Assembly (NCBI GenBank): GCA_949358305.1
Contig: OX442314.1
Span: forward strand, 6,513,087-6,577,086
Source: Strigamia acuminata
Lineage: Eukaryota; Arthropoda; Chilopoda; Geophilomorpha; Linotaeniidae
Length of the DNA stretch: 64,000 nucleotides
Direction of reading: 5' to 3'
Of this stretch, positions 30,146 to 41,513 are shown piece by piece. The first letter of the stretch is position 1; each line of letters begins with the position of its first letter. The notes beneath the pieces are model-generated. The model saw nothing but the letters and a program-made list of their open reading frames with translations, was not told the origin of the DNA and searched no databases. A program made the translations under genes and the position numbers.

Positions 30146-33050
30146 AGTATTTTAAATAAGAAATCAAAAAAGTTTCGAGTGAAATAAGAATACAGATATT
30201 TTTTTTCGAAGTTTGTTTTATTTCGAAAAGCTAAAAACATACAAGTTTAGAAGGCGGACTTCTTACGAATTTATCTTTCCACCTGAAAAGTTAAAACGAA
30301 GAAAACACCGCAACTATTTGGAAATATTTACAAGAAATTAAGTTTCTTGTAACTGTACGTCGACACCGATAGCCAGCGACCACGCGCCATAGCAATACGC
30401 GTCGATCTCCGTATCAAACGCAGCAGGGAAGCTACTCAAACCTTCAACGCAAGGTGCGAACGAATGCTTGGAAATTATGGCGGACAACAGATAAAAGACA
30501 GCGGAGAAATGTTACAGAAGGTTCGTAGAGATTTATTTAAGTGTCGCGAACTAATTTTTCCACTGCCATCGGTACCAAAGATAATTTAGTTGTTGGAGAA
30601 AAACAACACACTCCATTTCGCAGAAAAGATTTGCAAATCGAAATGAATATTACCTTTATTTGAAGGAATTAACTATTTTCACAAAAAGTACATTTTTTCC
30701 TTCGGGACAATGGAAATTAAGAAAATATAAAATGGCGGCGAATGAAGTTGCCGACCACATAGAATAGTATTTTTTACATTGAAAGTTACGAATCACGATA
30801 AACGCTTTCCCTCGGAAAAGTAAAAGGATTTCATTCAATCTTTCCTTTCGGAAATTTAACAGTGTTTTAAGTTTCCAACGATATTTGGGTCTCCCAAATT
30901 TTGAGAATTTCTAAATGAAATTTAGCTGTTTGAAAAACAACGAATATTTTTAGTAATCTAATCGGACATTTTCCCACATGATTTCTTAAAACCGGAATAA
31001 CAAATCCATTTGTGGCTATGAACTTTGCCACATGAAATATTTACGGAGCGAATATTTTTTGATTGGATTGAAGCTTTAAAATCAGATAGCTGATTTAAAC
31101 GAAGAAAATAAGTTTCAAAGTAATTATTTTTCTTTCGGAAAAATCAAATAAATCACCGCTGATGAAAAGTTGTATTTTTCCATTCGAAAAAACTAAGAAT
31201 TGCACAAGATTTATCTTCTATTTTGAACATAGATTTTATTCGGAAAAGGAAAGATTCTAGATACATTATTTTTCTCTAAAAATTAAGAATTTAGTCAATT
31301 TTCCTAAAGGTTAATGGAATGTCATCATATATTTCGTTCGTAATTTACGTGTTAAAGTTTAATCAGAAAAACGATTGAATATGTTTTATTTGCGATAAGT
31401 AAAAGAAAGGTTCTTTAAAAATGGAATTTCGATGCAAATCCCACAGTAAAGGGAATGTTATGTGTGAGCAATTAACGAAAAGTTGGAATAACTTCATTTT
31501 ATTTCATTCAAAAGTAGTTGTGAAAAATCAATTTCAAATATTTTTCAAAGAAAAATTATTTTTATCGGAAAAAAGTAATTTACATGTCCTCGCGCGGACC
31601 GAGTAGTAAACTGCTTAATTGTGACATCGATACTGTTATTGTGTCACGTGTTATACGGAATTCCAAACCAGTGAATTACGAATTTTGGCGCGATAGGAAT
31701 AGAAGTTTGACAGTGAAAGTTCTCCAGATTTGCCTTTTCATTTGAAAAGTTCAAATTGAGGAAATGCTGCAGCAGATGAAGGTATTTACGACAATTGAGA
31801 TTTAAATATTCTTTCATTCAAAAGATAAAAGATCTCTGCAAAAACATCTCGTTATTAGAGATAAGGGGGACGAAAATTATTAAAACGAATAATCAAAGAC
31901 ACGTCCTTCGTAAATATCGCAAAGGAATAACTAATTGTGAAAACAATTGTCCGCTCAGGAAAAGTGGAATTTAGCTAGATATTTTCTTTCGAAAAATCAA
32001 AGCAATTGTCATCAAAAAAGAAAGATTTGATGAATAATTTTTACCCAAAAGTCTAAAGGATTGTCGAATAGTTTTCTCCCGAAAAACAAGTACACATTTG
32101 TACCAATAACTTTATCGTTTAAAGTAAAATTTCGAATATTTTCTTTTGGAAGATTAGAGAATTAGATAATTTTTCTCGCAAAACAAATTTAAAGAATTTT
32201 AACGAATTTTTATTTGTTAAAAAAATTTGTTAAAAAAGGGGGAGATGGATGGTGAAAATTTATTTTTTCACACTCGAAAAATGGAATTTAAACCCGAAAA
32301 AGTAAAGACTTGGTCAAATTATTCTTCCTATTGGAAATGAATACACAATGTTGGGAATCGAAAATAGATTTCAATTACAAAGGAATGATTATTTGAACGA
32401 TAATTGAATAAGAATAAGAAAAATTGAGAGTTTGAGAAAACTTTATTAAAACTGTGGTTGTAATGATATTACACACTAAACGGAATAATCAAAGAAAAAT
32501 ATTTTTTGAAGAAAAGTTATTTAATTATTTGGATTGGTAAAAATCCCAAAGTTCAAGAAGATTGAAGTAAGTTTATTTTATTTTCATTTGAAAAATACAA
32601 TATTTTACGAATGTCTTCCCGAAGGAATTTTATTTTATCGGTAAAATTGAATCTCGAAGGGAACGGACTTAGTAGAGAACTACTAAATAGATGTAACGTC
32701 CTTTATACCATTGGCCGACACTAACATCCGCCAATCAGAAGTTGGGAGATCTAGGGATCCCCAGCCCCCTGCTATTAAAGGAGGACCAGATCAGATACTG
32801 ATCATTCGCATCCAGACCAGACCAGAAGACGTGTTCCAGAGTCATCTTGACCACGCCGTCCCGATTTCAGTCACGATTCGAATTTTGTGTGCCGTGTAAC
32901 CTGCAAAAGCTAACACGTGTCAAACAAACGCGAAGTTTAATTTTATTTTGTCAAAAGTAAAGTTTAGAAGTGTTTCTTGTTGAAAAGTGTATTATATTCG
33001 TCTTCTTTATAAATTAAAGAATTAAAATCGTCAGATTTTGAATTTTTTTT
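30146..33050 (+). other. G3 long non-coding leader
   Basis: About 2.9 kb without ORFs. It is dominated by degenerate short palindromes of the type TTTTC-n3/4-GAAAA followed by GTTAAA or CAAA (for example near 30290, 30700, 30815, 31130, 31175, 31235, 31740, 31990, 32090). A promoter-like segment lies at 32700-32860. The rest shows no gene. Confidence 0.6.
32700..32860 (+). promoter_or_regulatory. Promoter-like segment upstream of the G3 ORF
   Basis: CCATTGG (32709) and CCAATCAG (32732) boxes are followed by GCTATTAAAGGAGGACC (about 32772), a TATA-like element, in a locally GC-richer stretch. It resembles the U3 arrangement of the family LTRs. Function is inferred only. Confidence 0.3.
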
Positions 33051-34472
33051 ATGGCTCAAAAACCATTGAATATGATCGATCCAAAAGGAAATAATAAGCA
33101 GACAAACTTAAATTTAAGTTCTGTACCACTTGGCGATCAAACAGAAAAGATTCCCGATCATTTTACTCTGTATTGTAATCGTCATGGACTGGATAAAACC
33201 AAGTTTAAAAATATAATCGAAGCTTCAGACTATGTAAAAGCTAGGAACTGGCGAGATCGTACCCAATCTCAATCTTCACATCAAGATCCAGTACGGAATC
33301 CACAAACATACAGCCGAAACTTAGTGAATCAAGATTCTCATACTATGTTTCAAACATCCAGTAGGGGATCTAAGTTAGAAAAGTTTAAACCACCTAATTC
33401 GGTAGATAAGGGGGAAGAGAATTATAAACCTAATAATTCTCGTCCAGAGAGTTCGTTAACTAACCAGTCGGTTGTTCAGAACAAATTAAAACTCGTTTAC
33501 AATCGAGATCAGCTAATTTCAGTTCGATATGCTAATCCAGCTGAAGCACAACGATATGTGGCTAGCCTTAATCTGTCGATTAACCTACCGCTATCAAAAG
33601 AATTGGGAACCGTAAACAAAAGTTTTGGGCCACCAATATCAACGCAAAGGAAAGATATTCGGACTCCAAACAAACATTTGCAGTCAAATAACGTACAACA
33701 ACGTGCCCGATCGCCGATCACAAACTCATGTTTGCGGACGTATGATTTGTCTACCAAGAAGAGTCCCCAGCCAAGACAATTCTACCTAACGCCCATTTCA
33801 AATCGAAAAAAGGTCAAGCAAACTTTTCCCTTGAAAAAGTATTACCAACACGATAATGAGAATGATTTTAAACCTAAAAAAGAAAGTTTTTTGACTAACC
33901 CACGGGAGATCCGGTATCAATTCGAACAGTATTGTAAACAATACCAGTTAAATTCAGCTGAATTTAAAAATATAAACGAAGCGCAACAATTCGTATTTCG
34001 AAATCAATACCGTAACCAACGACTAAAACCCGTCCCAGTCGTCAATCTGACGGAGATACAACAATTTGCGTCTGGAAAGCAACCCTGCAATATCCAGAAT
34101 AATTCATCTCAACGAGAGGAATTAAGAACTTCAAAAAAGCGTTTTCGGTCACCAAGTCCAGCTGGTGATGAAGAAACTTCAAGTACAAACCAACATGTTC
34201 AAAAACTGACTGAAAACCCAGGTTTCCAATCATCAGTTCCACGACTTAGAGTCAAATATAGATCCCCTCGTTTGTTGCGGGATTTCACAATTCCAAATAT
34301 GGGTCCTTTCCACGTATGGTTTTCCAATGAGGGTCCCATTCATGTATGGTTTTCCAGAGATGACCTAAAACAAAAAGTTGGGTCGTCACGGTCATTTACA
34401 CTGCCAAGTGAGTACACTGTGTGTAACTGCCCAAAGAAAAAAACGTCGAAAGAAATCAGTACAGCAGGCTGA
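33051..34472 (+). CDS. G3 gag-like protein with repeated N-terminal gag motif
   Basis: 473 aa from ATG 33051. It has no capsid-like domain, zinc knuckle or catalytic motif. A motif of about 28 residues (hydrophobic-Y-C-x2-[HY]-x-L-x4-F-x2-[IL]-x-E-A-x2-[YF]) occurs at residues 38-61, again at 291-315, and in decayed form near 148-170 and 335-350. The same motif occurs once near the N terminus of the G2 gag (Y67-C68) and the G4 gag (F85-C86). The linkers are basic and Ser/Asn/Gln-rich. The C terminus contains a short duplicated unit (G-P-[FI]-H-V-W-F-S, near 415-435). Known families do not come to mind beyond the gag relation. It may bind the element's RNA or a partner gag. Confidence 0.7.
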   Translation: MAQKPLNMIDPKGNNKQTNLNLSSVPLGDQTEKIPDHFTLYCNRHGLDKTKFKNIIEASDYVKARNWRDRTQSQSSHQDPVRNPQTYSRNLVNQDSHTMFQTSSRGSKLEKFKPPNSVDKGEENYKPNNSRPESSLTNQSVVQNKLKLVYNRDQLISVRYANPAEAQRYVASLNLSINLPLSKELGTVNKSFGPPISTQRKDIRTPNKHLQSNNVQQRARSPITNSCLRTYDLSTKKSPQPRQFYLTPISNRKKVKQTFPLKKYYQHDNENDFKPKKESFLTNPREIRYQFEQYCKQYQLNSAEFKNINEAQQFVFRNQYRNQRLKPVPVVNLTEIQQFASGKQPCNIQNNSSQREELRTSKKRFRSPSPAGDEETSSTNQHVQKLTENPGFQSSVPRLRVKYRSPRLLRDFTIPNMGPFHVWFSNEGPIHVWFSRDDLKQKVGSSRSFTLPSEYTVCNCPKKKTSKEISTAG

Positions 34473-35112
34473 GAGATCTCGGAAATTTGCAAATATGCGA
34501 GCTCAATATTTAGCAAAGAATCATGTTGATTAACATGATATGATACACAAAGATTCCCCGATTATAGTGTAAACAGAAAATCCTCTTCTAAAAATCATGA
34601 CCTCTCTTCTAAAGAAAAGGGGGACAAAATATAAAAGTTAGAATTAACAAAATTTTGAAAAGTAATGCTACATTATTAAGACAACTAGTTTAATTAAATT
34701 AGTCAATTGTACAAAGAATACCAAGTGACTCCGGTCATGACAATTAAGGGGGACATTTTGATTCTTAATTGTCAACTCTTATCATCCGAAAGCTATTATT
34801 GTATATTTATAGCAATACATCTGACTAGGCATATGAAATAAATATTTTGTGATAACACAAATGATGATTTTATGTATGACGAAAGTTTCTTCAAAAAGAA
34901 GACTTGGAAATAAATTCTGGACTTGAATTTAGGCTATTAGAAAAGATTATTTCGGCAGAAATCCAGAACTTAGATAATTCAAGTTAGTTTATGTAAACTC
35001 AAATTCGAAATTGGAAGTCACAGTATCTCCAAGATACATCAAGTCCGAAAATAGCATTTATGCTAATTAGGAGAATAACGAAAACTCTATAAAATATTAT
35101 ATAGTTGTGTTA
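34473..35112 (+). other. G3 3' UTR
   Basis: AT-rich and without an ORF. It contains three GGGGGACA/GGGGGATG purine tracts (34618, 34747, 35116); the last is the polypurine primer next to the LTR. Confidence 0.6.
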
Positions 35113-35124
35113 TTAAGGGGGATG

Positions 35125-37041
35125 TGTGACGGTTTTTAATGGCTATAAATGCCTATTTTCTATAGAAAAGCGCTGTTGTGTCATTATGACGGTATTTTTA
35201 CAGTATTCTGTGTAAAACTGATAAATGTCTAGAATAAAGTCATTTATGATGTTTCAAATACAAAGATGTTCGTTTATTAAGAATAAACACTAATTTCCAC
35301 ATGATACTAAAGTATCACGGCATAATTACGAAGATTCGTCTGCTAAAACCCGCATTTGTCAATGCGCAATGTTGCCACAAGATGGCGCGATTACGATTTA
35401 GCGGCAAATTCAAGATATGAATATAAAACATGTAAATAAATATAAAACTATATTTACTAGAATGAAACGAAGCTTTGTGAACATTAATATAAAGATATAT
35501 TAATGTCTTGTGATGTTAAATACAATGTAACTTCCATTTTCTGCGGGACAGGACATTTGGTGATCAATCGATCAACCAATAGATCTGATTGGTGGATCCA
35601 TTTCCGGTCCTGGGTATCCAGTTCCGGTTGTGGTGAGAATTAGCACATTGTTCCTCCGTATCCACTTCCGGTGATACGGGATTGGAGGGATTCGTGGAAC
35701 CCATGTTCCAATTGGATAACTGGATTAATCCTTAATCCAGTCAGGTTATATAAACCCAAACAACCGGCCATTCTGCAGCTCTGTTTGATTATTTTCTGTT
35801 TGGTATTGTTACTTAAGAAATATGATTCGTTGTTCACGTAAAAAAACCTTTTGGTTCTTTGTTGATTTATTCACAAAGAACCGTTGCATGATTCTACAGA
35901 ATCATGCCACCGCCGGCAATTGAAGTCGAAGTGCTGGGATCATTATGTTGCATAAATGTTACAGTTTACGGTTGCGACGCCGAAGGAGAACCCGCCGTTG
36001 TGCAATTCAGTATCCTCCGGACAGGACCATGTGGTCTTTCTCGGTATGAACGTATTCCGTTACCGCAAGTAGCATCGTTGCTGTTGAGAATTAGTTCCTT
36101 CACCGGATGGTGCCAAAGCAGTCTGTTTTACAGTAACCACGAGTAGCACCAAGTGTTTGGCAAGCTGATTCTCATGGTATTCGATGCCAAAGTAGTCGGT
36201 CTATTATTAGTACCGCGAGAGATTATACTGCTGTGCGGAGCCGCGAGCTATCGACTCCTGTGTACGTGATACCGTCAATCGCCAGACGAACGACCGTGTC
36301 GCGACGCAGGGGACGCTTGATACCGTTCTGCATTGCAAGGCGTATATTTTCTTTCGACGGCAATTGTGTGTTGCGACGGGAAGCCTAATCTTCATTTTAT
36401 TTATAACAGCTAAATATTAACTTGGCGACAAGTTGATTAACCAAGTCAGAAGACTTAATTACGATCACGATTACATCAAAGACGCAAATGTAACTGATAA
36501 AGTTGATGACAACTTATCCACAAAAATATCTAAATAAGAATTCACAACGATATGAATTAAATATAATTCATAAGCGGAATATTGATAAGTAAAATGAATA
36601 CATTTACTTACACCAATATCCTCCCAAAGTTGTGGCGGTGCAGACAAAGTCAACCGCAATGCTCAGATCATTCGATTTATCGACGTGCGATAATTTACAC
36701 AGCGAACCAAGGAAACCAGCGAAGCCATATCGGACTCCAGGACACAGCCATCCGGCTTAAGATGACATCTATAATCAGGTCGAGCGATGGGGAAACCGCT
36801 CCCATATTCCAGACCCGTAGTGATATTATTCTAGGGCCAGTTGGCCAATTCTTTGTATAGTTTAATAGCTGATTTAACTTGCCAAATGTCGGCATTAGTC
36901 CTATGTATAATTTAGCCTTGATATTATTGTTTACCAACAATAAACTGTCTTGTATTTATCTCGTATTGTATTCACTGTTTATTTATTGCGATCTCTTCCC
37001 GGTACCATTGTTAAATGGGAGTTGTGGTCGTCACCGTCACA
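35125..37041 (+). repeat. G3 3' LTR
   Basis: Same length as the 5' LTR and identical where checked, implying a recent insertion. Preceded by the tract TTAAGGGGGATG and followed by the CACA duplication. Confidence 0.93.
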
Positions 37042-37490
37042 CACAAAAACTTATATTTTGTGAAAACGGACATTGGACGTCACCAAGCCCCAATTAAGGA
37101 AAACGCGAATGTATGTCCTGGGAAATCCGCATTGACATCGGAACCGGACACTGTGCCTAGTTTACGATTATGGCATGAAAGATTTGGACATATACATTTG
37201 GAAAGTGTGCAGCAAACGGTTTGACATGGAGCGGTTAGAGGGCTAGAAGAACTTTCTGGAAAGTTGGACCATTGTGAAGTTTGTGATCTCGCAAAGAAAA
37301 AGTGCCTTTCTATCAAGCCGATCCCACAGATCAGGTCAACTAAAGTACTGGAACTCTTACACATGGACGTTTGTGGTCAACTTCCAACACGTTCATTATC
37401 CGGCTGCACCTACTTTCTTACAATTACCGATGATTACTCTCGTCACACTACGGTTTACCCAATGGAGAGATTCTATTTTGGCTTAATATT
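37042..37490 (+). pseudogene. C2 integrase start (copia), nonsense mutation and truncation
   Basis: This continues the copia frame broken by G3. It encodes the GAG-pre-integrase zinc region (L-W-H-x-R-F-G-H then C-x2-C) and the start of the integrase core (H-M-D-V, D-D-Y-S-R). A TGA at 37222-37224 interrupts it, in a context where a CGA-to-TGA change is likely. The frame ends at G4 (37491). Beyond G4, at 52467, no copia sequence resumes, so the element was already truncated near 37470-37490 or lost its 3' part. Confidence 0.8.
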
Positions 37491-39243
37491 TGTGACGATT
37501 CTACTTTTGGCTGATTTAATAGCCATTTAAGATAGATAATTAATCGGTTTAAACAAGACGTTGCTAGGAGTAGCAACAACCTAACCGAGATAAGCTTACG
37601 GAAGTCTGTGTAAAAATATGAATCAATGACTGAGCAGAAATAACTTACAGTTTTAGTGTGACATAACATATTTATTACTAAATATTAACGATAACATAAT
37701 TGGGTTCTTGACGCGTGTAAACGGGCGGCATCAACTGGTTGAGGATCCGGGCGAAGCCAGAGGGATACGGCTGACTTGCGGCATCGTCACAAATATCGCT
37801 ACGGAGACGTATTTGGTCCGCAGCTCGAGTATCTAATAATGCGAAGAGTCCTTCGCATAAGTAGGAATATTCAGCAGAATATTCCATGTTCCAAATGAAT
37901 AAAAGTAAAGTAATTAGTGGAATACAACAAATGAATTGTTGTATAAATATTAATTGGGCGGGGACCGTCACGACAAATGAGAGAACGTCGCGGGAGTTGT
38001 TGAGACTCCATCCGCCAGCATGCCTTACGACGACAAGATCTCGTGATCAGGCGCCGAGTATTTAATTGTCCGCTTTAATTCGCTATCGGTGGTACCAACC
38101 ACCAGGTAAACATTTCTATGGACTTACCGGGTTTAAAAGATATTGCCAATACAGGATTACCAATGCCCGAGTAATTTGTTTAGCACAGTGTTCTTCAACT
38201 CCTGTTCACGGGTTACTAACCCGGAGGGTACAATGGGGCGGGGACCGTCACGACGGTCGAGAGAACCATCGCGGGAGGATTTGACTCCTCCATCCGCCAG
38301 CATGCCTTACGATGGCGGGATCCACTGATCGAGCACCGGGTAAAATATTAATCGGCCACTGCCGTTGGATTACCATTATCCAGGTAGTTATTTATCGCAA
38401 CATCTTGAAGATATTACTCACGGGCTACCAACCCGGCGTGTTACCTGTATATTAGGCTTTTACCGACTTTTAACGAGCGGAAGGACCAATCGTAGAAAGA
38501 CGGGAACCTGCGTGGGCTGTTTACAACAGCCATCCTGCAGCGGACTGAGGCCAGTTAGCTGAGGGACCTACTTTTCATTTAGCAAGGTCGTACTGTATAC
38601 GACCGTTATATTAAGCCACCGTACGAAGTCCTACTGTCCCGTAGAACAGCTGGCTAACGTTACGGGGCCATTTCATGCGAATGCATGTCTATTACCGGAG
38701 TTAGCCTTCCCGAAATAGCCCTACAACAGCAATAACAAATAGTAATGAATACTAACTGTGGAGAGCTGAGGTGGCCTGATGTGTCGATAGAGAATAATGA
38801 AATCAAACGATAACAATTCAACTACAGACAATATACAAGTTCAGTTATCAAGCCAGGGGGGTTAGTGGGTGAGAAACTGATGCTTATATAGTTCTGTAGA
38901 ACTACTAGATTGGCGACAGCCAATCAGCGTACGAATCGGTGGATTCGTGGGTCACTAGTCCGGACCTAATATATGACTATGCCCAGATGGGCCCAGTTGG
39001 GGTCCGGAAGGGTCCGATTGGTTCCCTTCGACAGGTAAGTAATGTGGATATTGATTCGATAGAATCAACATTGTCAAGTAAATAATACTTAGTTTATATC
39101 GAATAAAATAGTTATATTTTATTCACCGTGTCTAAATAATTATTTATCACACTTTTTAATTTTATCGAGTTTGAATTACGCGCGTTTGGTAAACAGCGCC
39201 ATCTATTGTGAACATTGATAAATACGGATTTGTAATCATCACA
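37491..39243 (-). repeat. G4 3' LTR
   Basis: On its own strand it begins TGTGATGATTACAAATCC and ends AGTAGAATCGTCACA. It contains two diverged tandem units, each starting with a GGGGCGGGGACCGTCACGAC-type block. A 97-codon frame (37678-37971, minus) is shared with the other two copies of this LTR. Confidence 0.93.
37945..38450. repeat. Two tandem units of about 276 bp inside the G4 LTR
   Basis: GGGCGGGGACCGTCACGAC ... GACTCC ... CATCCGCCAGCATGCC occurs at 37947-38030 and again at 38231-38310, each followed by a GGTAAA...TTACC segment. It is repeated in the other G4 LTR and, inverted, in G5. The GGGGCGGGG core resembles an Sp1/GC box. Confidence 0.75.
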
Positions 39244-39995
39244 CATCCCCCGGTGACAAGCATAGAGTTTACCAACTCTTCAATTGTCATTCTTAATGTA
39301 TAAGAAATGTTCACCTAATTCTATCGAATTAATCCACTCGGTAAGTATTTTATTAAACTTAATCCTGTTATTTCTTTCAGAAACTTCATCACCCGATTAG
39401 ACTAATCGGCTTCCCTGTACAACGCAACTCCCGGTTGCTAAGCGACGGAAATGAACTCGTCCGAACATGAACACCTGTTCGAGAAAACTAATTTCGATAG
39501 AAATTTTTATTTTCTCCATCAAATAAACTTATTTCCAGCTTATTAATTATCCAGATGATCAAATAAAATAAATTTATGCAAAATTTTATTTATCGGAAAA
39601 TCTAAACTACGAATTCTTTATTACGAATGTCATAAAAAATTATTGGATTTCAACTTGAAATTCTTCAACACTTTGAACAAAGCAAAACAAATACAATTTC
39701 CACAAATAATTATGAAATTCGCAAATAAATCAAACAAACATATATTAATATGATTAGTTGAAATAAACAACCAAATTGAATTCGGAAAACAAAACAAATT
39801 AAATTGAATCCAATTTTAAATCAAACTATATTCTTATGAATATTTAAATAATTAGTTCAAGATCTTGAAACCAAACAAACACAACACTCATGAGAATATT
39901 TCTTAAATAACTTCGAATAACACAACAAACACTTGGAACATTTTCAGTCATAAAAATCTCCACTCGGAAAAATAACGAATGTTAATTTGTCTCTT
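39244..39995 (-). other. G4 3' UTR with polypurine tract
   Basis: Next to the LTR the minus strand reads GTCACCGGGGGATG (39244-39257), the polypurine primer. The remainder is AT-rich with no ORF. Confidence 0.7.
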
Positions 39996-41513
39996 CTATT
40001 CTTTCTTTTCGACGTCAGTCGAATCTTTCTCCTCCTTTTTCTCGACTTCGGCAGAAGTCAGAAAATCCGATTCTTCAGTCGCCTCTGTCGAGACGGCGGA
40101 AAACACAGCTTCTTCCGGCGCTTCGATTTCATCCGGACTCGGAGGCGGAAACGGCATGTCGTCGAGAAGCTCAGCCACGAAATCAACGACGGAAAGCAGC
40201 TCTTCAGCGTCCTCGAACTGAGCGTCGTCCAAAGTCTCAGACTTAGACGCTGGAGGGGCGCTGGACACGTCGGTTACGACCGCTGGAGGATCCTCCACGG
40301 GTTTAGCCGACGCTTCTACAGCCTGTTGAAGCTTACGAGCTCGCCCTCGTGCCAAGATGTTGGTTCGTTGAACTTTGGCAATTTCTCTCGCTCGGTCGAG
40401 CGTCAGACAGCCTCGTCCACGCGACATCGTTCTCGGTCGAACGATTTCTTCTACGACCTCGCTTCCAACGCTGTCGGCGGCCTGGACAGTTTCAGTAGAA
40501 ACTTCAGAGTCCTCGGACGGCGGCGGTGACTGTCGAAGGAGTTCGACTCTTACGCCGGCGTTGGCTTCAGCACGGGTCCAGGTGAGGAAGCGCGGGTCGA
40601 TGTACACAGCCTCGCCGCGGCTGTTTAGAAACAATCGGCACTTGGGGCAGTGAGCCCAACATCGCTTCTCGTTAGGCTTAATGCCTTTCACCACGTGGGG
40701 CTGAACCTCCTTGCGCCACGGCTCCGAACGCGGTCGCGTTTTCCTTCCTCGACAGTTTGGACATCTCATTAATGAGGAACTTGCGGATGCACCGCAGCAC
40801 CACCCACAGCCGACGCAAAATGGGCAGATCGTCTCTGTTGCCTGGTCCGTCACGATGTTATCGTGAGGTATTCCGGCTGCCATGTCTCGTTCGCACTGCT
40901 CCTTGCGCAGGCGGGCCTTCTCGTCCTTCTTTCTTGCCTTATTGGCGGCTCGGTACTCGCGGTTGCGAGAAACAGGCTCCGAAAAACGCAAAGCGCCCGG
41001 CGGCGGCTCATTCCATCCGTATTCTGATGCAGAAGACTCAGCACCAGCAGGAAGATGCATAACAGACGCTGATTGTCCCGTCACAGTCGGTGCAGCTGCA
41101 TTCGACGTGTTGGCGACGGTGGGCGCCACGCTTGCAGTTGGCGGCCGAAATTCGGGTGAATGCGGGGCCAACGGGACGTTGATAACGTTCGCGGGCGGAT
41201 ACGCCACCTGGGCCAGCGGGGCCAATTGCGCCGACTCATAAACGGTTGGCTGTGCAGATGTGGATGGGGCCTGCATCATCGCATTTAAGTCGAGCGGAAG
41301 TCCGTCCGGATGGACGCTCAGCCAATTTAGCGTTGCGAGTTGCAACGGCGTCAGGGCGTACATTGAGGCGGGCGCCGTCGGTATCGGTTGGGCCCTCATG
41401 TAAGCACGTTCTGCTGAACGGCGCTGCTCGTCACTAGACGAGGTGGACGAGCTGGAGCTTTTGTGACGGTGTCGTCGATGACTCCGTTTTGAACGGTGTT
41501 TTCCACTTCCCAT
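39996..41513 (-). CDS. G4 ORF3: Cys-module protein of unknown function
   Basis: 505 aa from the ATG at 41513, which directly follows TTTATTTGCTTGTGCAG, a good 3' splice site. The N terminus is basic (Arg/His/Ser/Lys), followed by an Ala/Pro-rich stretch. A basic segment (about 180-210) leads into the module C230-x2-C233-x2-C236-G-W, C251-x2-C254, W266-x2-E-[IV]-x-P-x2-V-K-G, W286-A-x-C289-x2-C292, and Y304-I-D-P. All inter-Cys distances equal those of G2 ORF3. The C terminus is acidic. No membrane segment or signal peptide. The frame is intact even though pol in the same element is broken. Confidence 0.8.
   Translation of the reverse strand: MGSGKHRSKRSHRRHRHKSSSSSTSSSDEQRRSAERAYMRAQPIPTAPASMYALTPLQLATLNWLSVHPDGLPLDLNAMMQAPSTSAQPTVYESAQLAPLAQVAYPPANVINVPLAPHSPEFRPPTASVAPTVANTSNAAAPTVTGQSASVMHLPAGAESSASEYGWNEPPPGALRFSEPVSRNREYRAANKARKKDEKARLRKEQCERDMAAGIPHDNIVTDQATETICPFCVGCGWCCGASASSSLMRCPNCRGRKTRPRSEPWRKEVQPHVVKGIKPNEKRCWAHCPKCRLFLNSRGEAVYIDPRFLTWTRAEANAGVRVELLRQSPPPSEDSEVSTETVQAADSVGSEVVEEIVRPRTMSRGRGCLTLDRAREIAKVQRTNILARGRARKLQQAVEASAKPVEDPPAVVTDVSSAPPASKSETLDDAQFEDAEELLSVVDFVAELLDDMPFPPPSPDEIEAPEEAVFSAVSTEATEESDFLTSAEVEKKEEKDSTDVEKKE

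Larger units (their letters stand above)
27609..37041 (+). mobile_element. G3: non-autonomous LTR element with a gag-like gene only
   Basis: Two LTRs of exactly 1917 bp (27609-29525, 35125-37041) appear identical. The target duplication CACA lies at 27605-27608 and 37042-37045. There is a tRNA-Gln primer site and a polypurine tract TTAAGGGGGATG (35113-35124). The 5.6-kb interior holds only one ORF and no protease, RT or integrase. A structure with a large non-coding leader is LARD-like. Its LTR ends, primer site and tract match G2 and G4, which could supply its enzymes. Confidence 0.93.

Noticed and set aside
1-37490. C1 and C2 as two parts of one copia element
   Set aside because: Both contain gag and protease, with clearly different sequences, and a separate 5' LTR and primer site precede C2.
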